From positions 18,042,001 through 18,106,000 of the forward strand of contig OX387203.1 in NCBI GenBank assembly GCA_947561715.1: a stretch of DNA of 64,000 nucleotides, read 5' to 3'. This stretch comes from Ascidia mentula (Eukaryota; Chordata; Ascidiacea; Phlebobranchia; Ascidiidae). The notes under the pieces are model-generated. The model did no database searches. It was not told where the DNA came from and saw only the letters and a program-made list of their open reading frames with translations. Below are positions 31,239 to 45,561 of the stretch, in pieces. A program made the position numbers and the translations under genes. Within the stretch, counting starts at the first letter, position 1. Each line of letters begins with the position of its first letter.

Positions 31239-32259
31239 CTGTTTAGCAAAATAATCACCATAATGTGGAAGTCTTCGCCTGGTTTTACGGGCAAGTTATT
31301 CATCAGGCAGCAAACTGAACGGGTGAGAATTAAATTCCTCGCAACAGTGGCGTAACCGCAGCTCACTCCAATCATCATTGGTTCCAAGACAAGCATGGAA
31401 ACGTATATTGATCAATTTAAATAGTGTACCGACTGTACTTTTTAAATCTCAATATATTTGAGTTTGCTAGAAAGCTGACTGAATTAACATGTTGCAAAAC
31501 GTTTCAGTGCTTCTGTTATGATGGGTGTTATGATGTTAATTGTTTATTTCATACATGGGGGTTTAAGTCACTGTAACTAAGGAACAACTGCAAAATACAT
31601 AGGTCAAAAGAAAACAGTACATACGGCTGGACAAGAACGAAAAACCACACTATCAGAACACGTGCGCGACAACACACAGTCGATCACTCACGCAAGCGTA
31701 GAGCGCGCAAGGCTCAGGGCAACTTGCGTACCGCCATTGGCTCAAGCATATTAAGACAAGTCTTGTCTTAATTTCACAACAATGAGGTATAAGAGTTTAT
31801 ATTTATCATCTTGCTGCAATACAGAAGTAATACCATGCTTTCGCATAGCAAGGCATGATCGCTCCAATGCGCAGGCCCTTTATATTTGGCGATCACAGCT
31901 CAAACATTCTTGGCGGTCACAATTCTTGCTGCAATATTTACGTTTTGTCGTTACATTTCTTACTATTCCACATAAATATTACGCCAAGAGTTAACCTTAA
32001 TTGCTCAAAAATATTTTCAATGTTCCTCACAAAAATGTCTGACCACAAAGAATGGACGCAGCCAGACACATTTCTACCTTAACCACACATAGTTTCATTA
32101 AACTAGGATTTCGCAGGTTAAACATTCGATCTTAAGCTGGCTGTTTTTTGTTCTTTATGACACAACAACATGAGGGAATCGAGTGGATATTCATTCCTTC
32201 CTTACCCTGAGGAAGCCAAGTTGAATAACAGGCTTATAAAAATAAAAACGTTGGTCAAT
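31239..32259. other. Spacer between lectin exons and satellite
   Basis: No supported gene. It contains a 23-base palindrome at 31750-31772 (arms ATTAAGACAAG and CTTGTCTTAAT around a central T). Similarity to the satellite starts at about 32230 and is clear from about 32260. Confidence 0.5.
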
Positions 32260-34193
32260 AAAAATAAAAAACAAAAAGACATACGCCAATTTGGTTTCCA
32301 CTGCTCGTTTTAAACTGCCATCTAGTATTTGTGTGCAAAGTTTCAAGTCGCCTAATACAAAAATGTTCAAATCAAAGGCGGACAACTCTCAAAATTACTT
32401 AATATCCGCCCAACAGTAGCCACCATAGTTTCAAACATGCGTTTTCGTTCGCGAACAAAAAACTAAAAGACATAGGCCAATTTGGTTTTCACTGCTTGTT
32501 TTGTACTGGTATCTAGTATTTGTGTGCAAAGTTTCAAGTCGCCTGATATAAAAATGTTCAAATCAAAGGCGGACAACTCTCAAAATTACTTAATATCCGC
32601 CCAACAGTAGCCACCATAGTGTCAAACATGCGTTTTTGTTCGCGAATAAAAAACTAAAAAACATAGGCCAATTTGGTTTTCACTGCTTGTTTTGTACTGG
32701 TATCTAGTATTTGTGTGCAAAATTTCAAGTCGCCTGAAATAAAAATGTTCAAATCAAAGGCGGACAACTCTCAAAATTACTTAATATCCGCCCAACAGTA
32801 GCCACCATAGTGTCAAACATGCGTTTTTGTTCGCGAATAAAAAACTAAGAAACATACGCCAATTTGGTTTTTACTGCTCGTTTTCAACTGCCATTTAGTA
32901 TTTTTGTGCAAAATTTCAAGTCGCTTGATATAAAAATGTTCAAATCACAGGCGGACAACTTTCAAAATTACTTAATTCCGCCCAACCATAGCCACCATAG
33001 TGTCAAACATGCGTTTTCGTTCGTGAATAAAAAACTAAAACATATAGGTCAATTTGGTTTTCACTGCTCGTTTTAAACTGGCATCTAGTATTTGTGTGCA
33101 AAATTTCAAGTCGCTTGATATAAAAATGTTCAAATCACAGGCGGACAACTCTCAAATTTATTTAATTACGCCCAACCGTAGCCACCATAGTTTCAAACAT
33201 GCGTTTTTGTTCGCGAATAAAAAACTAAAAAACATAGGCCAATTTGGTTTTCACTGCTTGTTTTGTACTGGCATCTAGTATTTGTGTGCAAAATTTCAAG
33301 TCGCTTGATATAAAATGGTTCAAATCACAGGCGGACAACTTTCAAAATTACTTAATTCCGCCCAACCATAGCCATTATAGTGTCAAACATGCGTTTTCGT
33401 TCGTGAATAAAAAACTAAAACATATAGGTCAATTTGGTTTTCACTGCTCGTTTTAAACTGGCATCTAGTATTTGTGTGCAAAATTTCAAGTCGCTTTATA
33501 TAAAAATGTTCAAATCAAAGGCGGACAACTCTCAAAATTACTCAATTCCTCCCAACCTTAACAACCATATTGTAAAACATGCGTTTTCTTTCGCGAATAA
33601 AAAACTAAAAGACATACGCCAATTTGGTTTTCACTGCTCGTTTTCAACTGCCATCTAGTATTTGTGTGCAAAATTTCAAGTCGCTTGATACAAAAATGTT
33701 CAAATCAAAGGCGGACAACTTTCAAAATTACTTAATTACGCCCAACCGTAGCCATCATAGTTTCAAACATGCGTTTTTGTTCGCGAATAAAAAACAAAAA
33801 GACATACGCCAGTTTGGTTTTCACTGCTTGTTTTGTACTGGTATCTAGTATTAGTGTGCAAAATTTCAAGTCGCTTGATACAAAAATGTTCAAATGAAAG
33901 GCGGACAACTCTCAAAATTACTTAATTACGCCCAACCGTAGCCATCATAGTTTCAAACATGCGTTTTTGTTCGCGAATAAAAAACTAAAAAACATAGGCC
34001 AATTTGGTTTTTACTGCTTGTTTTCAACTGCCATCTAGTATTTGTGTGCAAAATTTCAAGTCGCTTGATACAAAAATGTTCAAATCAAAGGCGGACAACT
34101 CTCAAAATTACTTAATTACGCCCAACCGTAGCCATCATAGTTTCAAACATGCGTTTTCGTTCGCGAATAAAAAACTAAAAGACATACGCCAGT
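32260..34193 (+). repeat. Diverged left-edge satellite units
   Basis: The first ten or so units differ more from each other than interior units do (for example CATTTAGTATTTTTGTG, AAAATGGTTCAAATCACAGG, CAATTCCTCCC). This is the usual pattern at an array border, where unequal exchange homogenises less. Confidence 0.8.
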
Positions 34194-36670
34194 TTGGTTT
34201 TTACTGCTTGTTTTCAACTGCCATCTAGTATTTGTGTGCAAAATTTCAAGTCGCTTGATACAAAAATGTTCAAATCAAAGGCGGACAACTCTCAAAATTA
34301 CTTAATTACGCCCAACCGTAGCCATCATAGTTTCAAACATGCGTTTTTGTTCGCGAATAAAAAACTAAAAGACATACGCCAATTTGGTTTTTACTGCTTG
34401 TTTTCAACTGCCATCTAGTATTTGTGTGCAAAATTTCAAGTCGCTTGATACAAAAATGTTCAAATCAAAGGCGGACAACTCTCAAAATTACTTAACTACG
34501 CCCAACCGTAGCCATCATAGTTTCAAACATGCGTTTTTGTTCGCGAATAAAAAACTAAAAGACATACGCCAATTTGGTTTTTACTGCTTGTTTTCAACTG
34601 CCATCTAGTATTTGTGTGCAAAATTTCAAGTCGCTTGATACAAAAATGTTCAAATCAAAGGCGGACAACTCTCAAAAGTACTTAATTACGCCCAACCGTA
34701 GCCATCATAGTTTCAAACATGCGTTTTTGTTCGCGAATAAAAAACAAAAAGACATACGCCAGTTTGGTTTTCACTGCTTGTTTTGTACTGGTATCTAGTA
34801 TTAGTGTGCAAAATTTCAAGTCGCTTGATACAAAAATGTTCAAATCAAAGGCGGACAACTCTCAAAATTACTTAATTACGCCCAACCGTAGCCATCATAG
34901 TTTCAAACATGCGTTTTTGTTCGTGAATAAAAAAATAAAAGGCATACGCCAATTTGGTTTTTACTGCTTGTTTTCAACTGCCATCTAGTATTTGTGTGCA
35001 AAATTTCAAGTCGCTTGATATAAAAATGTTCAAATCAAAGGCGGACAACATTCAAAATTACTTAATTACGCCCAACCGTAGCCATCATAGTTTCAAACAT
35101 GCGTTTTTGTTCGCGAATAAAAAACAAAAAGACATACGCGAGTTTGGTTTTCACTGCTTGTTTTGTACTGGTATCTAGTATTAGTGTGCAAAATTTCAAG
35201 TCGCTTGATACAAAAATGTTCATATCAAAGGCGGACAACTCTCAAAATTACTTAATTACGCCCAACCGTAGCCATCATATAGTTTCAAACATGCGTTTTT
35301 GTTCGCGAATAAAAAACTAAAACACATACGCCAATTTGGTTTTTACTGCTTGTTTTAAACTGCCATCTAGTATTTGTGTGCAAAATTTCAAGTCGCTTGA
35401 TATAAAAATGTTGAAATCAAAGGCGGACAACTCTCAAAATTACTTAATTACGCCCAACCGTAGCCATCATAGTTTCAAACATGCGTTTTTGTTCGCGAAT
35501 AAAAAACTAAAAGACATACGCCAGTTTGGTTTTCACTGCTTGTTTTCAACTGCCATCTAGTATTTGTGTGCAAAGTTTCAAGTCGCCTGATATAAAAATG
35601 TTCAAATCAAAGGCGGACAACCCTCAAAATTAATTAATATCCGCCCAACAGTAGCCACCATAGTGTCAAACATGCGTTTTTGTTCGCGAATAAAAAAGTA
35701 AAAAACATAGGCCAATTTGGTTTTCACTGCTTGTTTTGTACTGGTATCTAGTATTTGTGTGCAAAGTTTCAAGTCGCCTGATATAAAAATGTTCAAATCA
35801 AAGGCGGACAACTCTCAAAATTAATTAATATCCGCCCAACAGTAGCCACCATAGTGTCAAACATGCGTTTTTGTTCGCGAATAAAAAAGTAAAAAACATA
35901 GGCCAATTTGGTTTTCACTGCTTGTTTTGTACTGGTATCTAGTATTTGTGTGCAAAGTTTCAAGTCGCCTGATATAAAAATGTTCAAATCAAAGGCGGAC
36001 AACCCTCAAAATTAATTAATATCCGCCCAACAGTAGCCACCATAGTGTCAAACATGCGTTTTTGTTCGCGAATAAAAAACTAAAAGACATACGCCAATTT
36101 GGTTTTCACTGCTTGTTTTCAACTGCCATCTAGTATTTGTGTGCAAAGTTTCAAGTCGCCTGATATAAAAATGTTCAAATCACAGGCGGACAACCCTCAA
36201 AATTAATTAATATCCGCCTAACAGTAGCCACCATAGTGTCAAACATGCGTTTTTGTTCGCGAATAAAAAAGTAAAAAACATAGGCCAATTTGGTTTTCAC
36301 TGCTTGTTTTGTACTGGTATCTAGTATTTGTGTGCAAAGTTTCAAGTCGCCTGATATAAAAATGTTCAAATCAAAGGCGGACAACTCTCAAAATTACTTA
36401 ATATCCGCCCAACAGTAGCCACCATAGTGTCAAACATGCGTTTTTGTTCGCGAATAAAAAAGTAAAAAACATAGGCCAATTTGGTTTTCACTGCTTGTTT
36501 TGTACTGGTATCTAGTATTTGTGTGCAAAGTTTCAAGTCGCCTGATATAAAAATGTTCAAATCAAAGGCGGACAACTCTCAAAATTACTTAATTACGCCC
36601 AACCGTAGCCATCATAGTTTCAAACATGCGTTTTTGTTCGCGAATAAAAAACTAAAAGACATACGCCAGT
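34194..36670 (+). repeat. Higher-order block a, 2477 bp (13 units)
   Basis: Marker variants in the same order as block b: CTTAACTACG at 34491, AAAGTACTTAATTACG just after it, GACAACATTC, and ATACGCGAG. It has a private 2-base insertion CATCATATAG at about 35275, shared with block c but not b. Confidence 0.8.
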
Positions 36671-39525
36671 TTGGTTTTTACTGCTTGTTTTCAACTGCCA
36701 TCTAGTATTTGTGTGCAAAATTTCAAGTCGCTTGATACAAAAATGTTCAAATCAAAGGCGGACAACTCTCAAAATTACTTAATTACGCCCAACCGTAGCC
36801 ATCATAGTTTCAAACATGCGTTTTTGTTCGCGAATAAAAAACTAAAAGACATACGCCAATTTGGTTTTTACTGCTTGTTTTCAACTGCCATCTAGTATTT
36901 GTGTGCAAAATTTCAAGTCGCTTGATACAAAAATGTTCAAATCAAAGGCGGACAACTCTCAAAATTACTTAACTACGCCCAACCGTAGCCATCATAGTTT
37001 CAAACATGCGTTTTTGTTCGCGAATAAAAAACTAAAAGACATACGCCAATTTGGTTTTTACTGCTTGTTTTCAACTGCCATCTAGTATTTGTGTGCAAAA
37101 TTTCAAGTCGCTTGATACAAAAATGTTCAAATCAAAGGCGGACAACTCTCAAAAGTACTTAATTACGCCCAACCGTAGCCATCATAGTTTCAAACATGCG
37201 TTTTTGTTCGCGAATAAAAAACAAAAAGACATACGCCAGTTTGGTTTTCACTGCTTGTTTTGTACTGGTATCTAGTATTAGTGTGCAAAATTTCAAGTCG
37301 CTTGATACAAAAATGTTCAAATCAAAGGCGGACAACTCTCAAAATTACTTAATTACGCCCAACCGTAGCCATCATAGTTTCAAACATGCGTTTTTGTTCG
37401 TGAATAAAAAAATAAAAGGCATACGCCAATTTGGTTTTTACTGCTTGTTTTCAACTGCCATCTAGTATTTGTGTGCAAAATTTCAAGTCGCTTGATATAA
37501 AAATGTTCAAATCAAAGGCGGACAACATTCAAAATTACTTAATTACGCCCAACCGTAGCCATCATAGTTTCAAACATGCGTTTTTGTTCGCGAATAAAAA
37601 ACAAAAAGACATACGCGAGTTTGGTTTTCACTGCTTGTTTTGTACTGGTATCTAGTATTAGTGTGCAAAATTTCAAGTCGCTTGATACAAAAATGTTCAT
37701 ATCAAAGGCGGACAACTCTCAAAATTACTTAATTACGCCCAACCGTAGCCATCATAGTTTCAAACATGCGTTTTTGTTCGCGAATAAAAAACTAAAAGAC
37801 ATACGCCAGTTTGGTTTTCACTGCTTGTTTTCAACTGCCATCTAGTATTTGTGTGCAAAATTTCAAGTCGCTTGATACAAAAATGTTCAAATCAAAGGCG
37901 GACAACTCTCAAAATTACTTAATTACGCCCAACCGTAGCCATCATAGTTTCAAACATGCGTTTTTGTTCGTGAATAAAAAAATAAAAGGCATACGCCAAT
38001 TTGGTTTTTACTGCTTGTTTTCAACTGCCATCTAGTATTTGTGTGCAAAATTTCAAGTCGCTTGATATAAAAATGTTCAAATCAAAGGCGGACAACATTC
38101 AAAATTACTTAATTACGCCCAACCGTAGCCATCATAGTTTCAAACATGCGTTTTTGTTCGCGAATAAAAAACAAAAAGACATACGCGAGTTTGGTTTTCA
38201 CTGCTTGTTTTGTACTGGTATCTAGTATTAGTGTGCAAAATTTCAAGTCGCTTGATACAAAAATGTTCATATCAAAGGCGGACAACTCTCAAAATTACTT
38301 AATTACGCCCAACCGTAGCCATCATAGTTTCAAACATGCGTTTTTGTTCGCGAATAAAAAACTAAAAGACATACGCCAGTTTGGTTTTCACTGCTTGTTT
38401 TCAACTGCCATCTAGTATTTGTGTGCAAAGTTTCAAGTCGCCTGATATAAAAATGTTCAAATCAAAGGCGGACAACCCTCAAAATTAATTAATATCCGCC
38501 CAACAGTAGCCACCATAGTGTCAAACATGCGTTTTTGTTCGCGAATAAAAAAGTAAAAAACATAGGCCAATTTGGTTTTCACTGCTTGTTTTGTACTGGT
38601 ATCTAGTATTTGTGTGCAAAGTTTCAAGTCGCCTGATATAAAAATGTTCAAATCAAAGGCGGACAACTCTCAAAATTAATTAATATCCGCCCAACAGTAG
38701 CCACCATAGTGTCAAACATGCGTTTTTGTTCGCGAATAAAAAAGTAAAAAACATAGGCCAATTTGGTTTTCACTGCTTGTTTTGTACTGGTATCTAGTAT
38801 TTGTGTGCAAAGTTTCAAGTCGCCTGATATAAAAATGTTCAAATCAAAGGCGGACAACCCTCAAAATTAATTAATATCCGCCCAACAGTAGCCACCATAG
38901 TGTCAAACATGCGTTTTTGTTCGCGAATAAAAAACTAAAAGACATACGCCAATTTGGTTTTCACTGCTTGTTTTCAACTGCCATCTAGTATTTGCGTGCA
39001 AAGTTTCAAGTCGCCTGATATAAAAATGTTCAAATCAAAGGCGGACAACCCTCAAAATTAATTAATATCCGCCTAACAGTAGCCACCATAGTGTCAAACA
39101 TGCGTTTTTGTTCGCGAATAAAAAAGTAAAAAACATAGGCCAATTTGGTTTTCACTGCTTGTTTTGTACTGGTATCTAGTATTTGTGTGCAAAGTTTCAA
39201 GTCGCCTGATATAAAAATGTTCAAATCAAAGGCGGACAACTCTCAAAATTACTTAATATCCGCCCAACAGTAGCCACCATAGTGTCAAACATGCGTTTTT
39301 GTTCGCGAATAAAAAAGTAAAAAACATAGGCCAATTTGGTTTTCACTGCTTGTTTTGTACTGGTATCTAGTATTTGTGTGCAAAGTTTCAAGTCGCCTGA
39401 TATAAAAATGTTCAAATCAAAGGCGGACAACTCTCAAAATTACTTAATTACGCCCAACCGTAGCCATCATAGTTTCAAACATGCGTTTTTGTTCGCGAAT
39501 AAAAAACTAAAAGACATACGCCAGT
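36671..39525 (+). repeat. Higher-order block b, 2855 bp (15 units)
   Basis: Repeats block a unit by unit (CTTAACTACG at 36968). It has an internal 570-bp duplication (37431 and 38001) that adds units, and it lacks the CATCATATAG insertion. Confidence 0.8.
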
Positions 39526-41238
39526 TTGGTTTTTACTGCTTGTTTTCAACTGCCATCTAGTATTTGTGTGCAAAATTTCAAGTCGCTTGATACAAAAATG
39601 TTCAAATCAAAGGCGGACAACTCTCAAAATTACTTAATTACGCCCAACCGTAGCCATCATAGTTTCAAACATGCGTTTTTGTTCGCGAATAAAAAACTAA
39701 AAGACATACGCCAATTTGGTTTTTACTGCTTGTTTTCAACTGCCATCTAGTATTTGTGTGCAAAATTTCAAGTCGCTTGATACAAAAATGTTCAAATCAA
39801 AGGCGGACAACTCTCAAAATTACTTAACTACGCCCAACCGTAGCCATCATAGTTTCAAACATGCGTTTTTGTTCGCGAATAAAAAACTAAAAGACATACG
39901 CCAATTTGGTTTTTACTGCTTGTTTTCAACTGCCATCTAGTATTTGTGTGCAAAATTTCAAGTCGCTTGATACAAAAATGTTCAAATCAAAGGCGGACAA
40001 CTCTCAAAAGTACTTAATTACGCCCAACCGTAGCCATCATAGTTTCAAACATGCGTTTTTGTTCGCGAATAAAAAACAAAAAGACATACGCCAGTTTGGT
40101 TTTCACTGCTTGTTTTGTACTGGTATCTAGTATTAGTGTGCAAAATTTCAAGACGCTTGATACAAAAATGTTCAAATCAAAGGCGGACAACTCTCAAAAT
40201 TACTTAATTACGCCCAACCGTAGCCATCATAGTTTCAAACATGCGTTTTTGTTCGTGAATAAAAAAATAAAAGGCATACGCCAATTTGGTTTTTACTGCT
40301 TGTTTTCAACTGCCATCTAGTATTTGTGTGCAAAATTTCAAGTCGCTTGATATAAAAATGTTCAAATCAAAGGCGGACAACATTCAAAATTACTTAATTA
40401 CGCCCAACCGTAGCCATCATAGTTTCAAACATGCGTTTTTGTTCGCGAATAAAAAACAAAAAGACATACGCGAGTTTGGTTTTCACTGCTTGTTTTGTAC
40501 TGGTATCTAGTATTAGTGTGCAAAATTTCAAGTCGCTTGATACAAAAATGTTCATATCAAAGGCGGACAACTCTCAAAATTACTTAATTACGCCCAACCG
40601 TAGCCATCATATAGTTTCAAACATGCGTTTTTGTTCGCGAATAAAAAACTAAAACACATACGCCAATTTGGTTTTTACTGCTTGTTTTAAACTGCCATCT
40701 AGTATTTGTGTGCAAAATTTCAAGTCGCTTGATATAAAAATGTTGAAATCAAAGGCGGACAACTCTCAAAATTACTTAATTACGCCCAACCGTAGCCATC
40801 ATAGTTTCAAACATGCGTTTTTGTTCGCGAATAAAAAACTAAAAGACATACGCCAATTTGGTTTTCACTGCTTGTTTTCAACTGCCATCTAGTATTTGTG
40901 TGCAAAATTTCAAGTCGCTTGATAAAAAAATGTTGAAATCAAAGGCGGACAACTCTCAAAATTACTTAATATCCGCCCAACAGTAGCCACCATAGTGTCA
41001 AACATGCGTTTTTGTTCGCGAATAAAAAAGTAAAAAACATAGGCCAATTTGGTTTTCACTGCTTGTTTTGTACTGGTATCTAGTATTTGTGTGCAAAGTT
41101 TCAAGTCGCCTGATATAAAAATGTTCAAATCAAAGGCGGACAACTCTCAAAATTACTTAATTACGCCCAACCGTAGCCATCATAGTTTCAAACATGCGTT
41201 TTCGTTCGCGAATAAAAAACCAAAAAACATAGGCCAAT
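39526..41238 (+). repeat. Higher-order block c, about 1.7 kb (9 units)
   Basis: Third, shorter copy of blocks a and b (CTTAACTACG at 39823). It shares the CATCATATAG insertion at about 40607 with block a. Confidence 0.75.
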
Positions 41239-44200
41239 TTGGTTCTCACTGCTCGTTTTCAACTGCCATCTAGTATTTGTGTGCAAAATTTCAAGTCGCT
41301 TGATATAAAAATGTTCAAATCAAAGGCGGACAACTCTCAAAATTACTTAATTACGCCCAACCGTAGCCATCATAGTTTCAAACATGCGTTTTTGTTCGCG
41401 AATAAAAAACAAAAAGACATACGCCAGTTTGGTTTTCACTGCTTGTTTTGTACTGGTATCTAGTATTAGTGTGCAAAATTTCAAGTCGCTTGATACAAAA
41501 ATGTTCAAATCAAAGGCGGACAACTCTCAAAATTACTTAATTACGCCCAACCGTAGCCATCATAGTTTCAAACATGCGTTTTTGTTCGCGAATAAAAAAC
41601 AAAAAGACATACGCCAGTTTGGTTTTCACTGCTTGTTTTGTACTGGTATCTAGTATTAGTGTGCAAAATTTCAAGTCGCTTGATACAAAAATGTTCAAAT
41701 CAAAGGCGGACAACTCTCAAAATTACTTAATTACGCCCAACCGTAGCCATCATAGTTTCAAACATGCGTTTTCGTTCGCGAATAAAAAACTAAAAAACTT
41801 TGGCCAATTTGGTTTTCACTGATCGTTTTCAACTGCCATCTAGTATTTGTGTGCAAAATTTCAAGTCGCTTGATATAAAAATGTTCAAATCAAAGGCGGA
41901 CAACTCTCAAAATTACTTAATTACGCCCAACCGTAGCCATCATAATTTCAAACATGCGTTTTTGTTCGCGAATAAAAAACAAAAAGACATACGCCAGTTT
42001 TGTTTTCACTGCTTGTTTTGTACTGGTATCTAGTATTAGTGTGCAAAATTTCAAGTTGCTTGATACAAAAATGTTCAAATGAAAGGCGGACAACTCTCAA
42101 AATTACTTAATTACGCCCAACCGTAGCCATCATAGTTTCAAACATGCGTTTTTGTTCGCGAATAAAAAACAAAAAGACATACGCCAGTTTGGTTTTCACT
42201 GCTCGTTTTCAACTGCCATCTAGTATTTGTGTGCAAAATTTCAAGTCGCTTGATATAAAAATGTTCAAATCAAAGGCGGACAACTCTCAAAATTACTTAA
42301 TTACGCCCAACCGTAGCCATCATAGTTTCAAACATGCGTTTTTGCTCGCGAATAAAAAACAAAAAGACATACGCCAGTTTGGTTTTCACTGCTCGTTTTC
42401 AACATCCATCTAGTATTGGTGTGCAAAATTTCAAGTCGCTTGATATAAAAATGTTCAAATCAAAGGCGGACAACTCTCAAAATTACTTAATTACGCCCAA
42501 CCGTAGCCATCATAGTTTCAAACATGCGTTTTTGTTCGCGAATAAAAAACTAAAAGACATACGCCAATTTGGTTTTCACTGCTTGTTTTCAACTGCCATC
42601 TAGTATTTGTGTGCAAAATTTCAAGTCGCTTGATATAAAAATGTTCAAATCAAAGGCGGACAACTCTCAAAATTACTTAATTACGCCCAACCGTAGCCAT
42701 CATAGTTTCAAACATGCGTTTTTGTTCGCGAATAAAAAACTAAAAGACATACGCCAATTTGGTTTTTACTGCTCGTTTTCAACTGCCATCTAGTATTTGT
42801 GTGCAAAATTTCAAGTCGCTTGATATAAAAATGTTCAAATCAAAGGCGGACAACTCTCAAAATTACTTAATTCCGCCCAACCTTAGCCATCATAGTTTCA
42901 AACATGCGTTTTTGTTCAAGAATAAAAAACAAAAAAACATAGGCCAATTTGGTTTTCAGTGATTGTTTTGTACTGGTATCTAGTATTTGTGTGCAAAATT
43001 TCAAGTCGCCTGATATAAAAATGTTCAAATCAAAGGCGGACAACTCTCAAAATTACTCAATTCCTCCCAACCTTAACCACCATATTGTAAAACATGCGTT
43101 TTCTTTCGCGAATAAAAAACTAAAAGACATACGCCAATTTGGTTTTTACTGCTCGTTTTCAACTGCCATCTAGTATTTGTGTGCAAAATTTCAAGTCGCT
43201 TGATATAAAAATGTTCAAATCAAAGGCGGACAACTCTCAAAATTACTTAATTACGCCCAACCGTAGCCATCATAGTTTCAAACATGCGTTTTTGTTCGCG
43301 AATAAAAAACTAAAAGACATACGCCAATTTGGTTTTCACTGCTTGTTTTCAACTGCCATCTAGTATTTGTGTGCAAAATTTCAAGTCGCTTGATATAAAA
43401 ATGTTCAAATCAAAGGCGGACAACTCTCAAAATTACTTAATTACGCCCAACCGTAGCCATCATAGTTTCAAACATGCGTTTTTGTTCGCGAATAAAAAAC
43501 TAAAAGACATACGCCAATTTGGTTTTTACTGCTCGTTTTCAACTGCCATCTAGTATTTGTGTGCAAAATTTCAAGTCGCTTGATATAAAAATGTTCAAAT
43601 CAAAGGCGGACAACTCTCAAAATTACTTAATTACGCCCAACCGTAGCCATCATAGTTTCAAACATGCGTTTTTGTTCAAGAATAAAAAACAAAAAAACAT
43701 AGGCCAATTTGGTTTTCAGTGATTGTTTTGTACTGGTATCTAGTATTTGTGTGCAAAATTTCAAGTCGCCTGATATAAAAATGTTCAAATCAAAGGCGGA
43801 CAACTCTCAAAATTACTCAATTCCTCCCAACCTTAACCACCATATTGTAAAACATGCGTTTTCTTTCGCGAATAAAAAACTAAAAGACATACGCCAATTT
43901 GGTTTTTACTGCTCGTTTTCAACTGCCATCTAGTATTTGTGTGCAAAATTTCAAGTCGCTTGATATAAAAATGTTCAAATCAAAGGCGGACAACTCTCAA
44001 AACTACTTAATTACGCCCAACCGTAGCCATCATAGTTTCAAACATGCGTTTTTGTTCAAGAATAAAAAACAAAAAAACATAGGCCAATTTGGTTTTCAGT
44101 GATTGTTTTGTACTGGTATCTAGTATTAGTGTGCAAAATTTCAAGTCGCCTGACATAAAAATGTTCAAATCAAAGGCGGACAACTCTCAAAATTACTCAA

Positions 44201-45561
44201 TTCCTCCCAACCTTACCACCATATTGTAAAACATGCGTTTTCTTTCGCGAATAAAAAACTAAAAGACATACGCCAATTTGGTTTTTACTGCTCGTTTTCA
44301 ACTGCCATCTAGTATTTGTGTGCAAAATTTCAAGTCGCTTGATATAAAAATGTTCAAATCAAAGGCGGACAACTCTCAAAATTACTTAATTACGCCCTAC
44401 CGTAGCCATCATAGTTTCAAACATGCGTTTTTGTTCAAGAATAAAAAACAAAAAAACATAGGCCAATTTGGTTTTCAGTGATTGTTTTGTACTGGTATCT
44501 AGTATTAGTGTGCAAAATTTCAAGTCGCCTGATATAAAAATGTTCAAATCAAAGGCGGACAACTCTCAAAATTACTCAATTCCTCCCAACCTTACCACCA
44601 TATTGTAAAACATGCGTTTTCTTTCGCGAATAAAAAACTAAAAGACATACGCCAATTTGGTTTTTACTGCTCGTTTTCAACTGCCATCTAGTATTTGTGT
44701 GCAAAATTTCAAGTCGCTTGATATAAAAATGTTCAAATCAAAGGCGGACAACTCTCAAAATTACTTAATTACGCCCAACCGTAGCCATCATAGTTTCAAA
44801 CATGCGTTTTCGTTCGCGAATAAAAACCAAAAAACATAGGCCAATTTGGTTTTCACTGCTCGTTTTCAACTGCCATCTAGTATTTGTGTGCAAAATTTCA
44901 AGTCGCTTGATACAAAAATGTTCAATTCAAAGGCGGACAACTCTCAAAATTACTTAATTACGCCCAACCGTAGCCATCATAGTTTCAAACATGCGTTTTT
45001 GTTCGCGAATAAAAAACAAAAAGACATACGCCAGTTTGGTTTTCACTGCTTGTTTTGTACTGGTATCTAGTATTAGTGTGCAAAATTTCAAGTCGCTTGA
45101 TACAAAAATGTTCAAATCAAAGGCGGACAACTCTCAAAATTACTTAATTACGCCCAACCGTAGCCATCATAGTTTCAAACATGCGTTTTCGTTCGCGAAT
45201 AAAAAACTAAAAAAAAATAGGCCAATTTGGTTTTCACTGCTCGTTTTCAACTGCCATCTAGTATTTGTGTGCAAAATTTCAAGTCGCTTGATATAAAAAT
45301 GTTCAAATCAAAGGCGGACAACTCTCAAAATTACTTAATTACGCCCAACCGTAGCCATCATAGTTTCAAACATGCGTTTTTGTTCGCGAATAAAAAACAA
45401 AAAGACATACGCCAGTTTGGTTTTCACTGCTTGTTTTGTACTGGTATCTAGTATTAGTGTGCAAAATTTCAAGTCGCTTGATACAAAAATGTTCAAATCA
45501 AAGGCGGACAACTCTCAAAATTACTTAATTACGCCCAACCGTAGCCATCATAGTTTCAAAC

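Noticed and set aside
31261..31400. Additional upstream exon of the second lectin (frame with LRLRHCCEEF)
   Set aside because: No acceptor/donor pair or lectin motif supports it.
35602..41143. Minus-strand 69-77 codon open frames in the satellite
   Set aside because: Same artefact on the other strand; limited to the 191-bp unit class.
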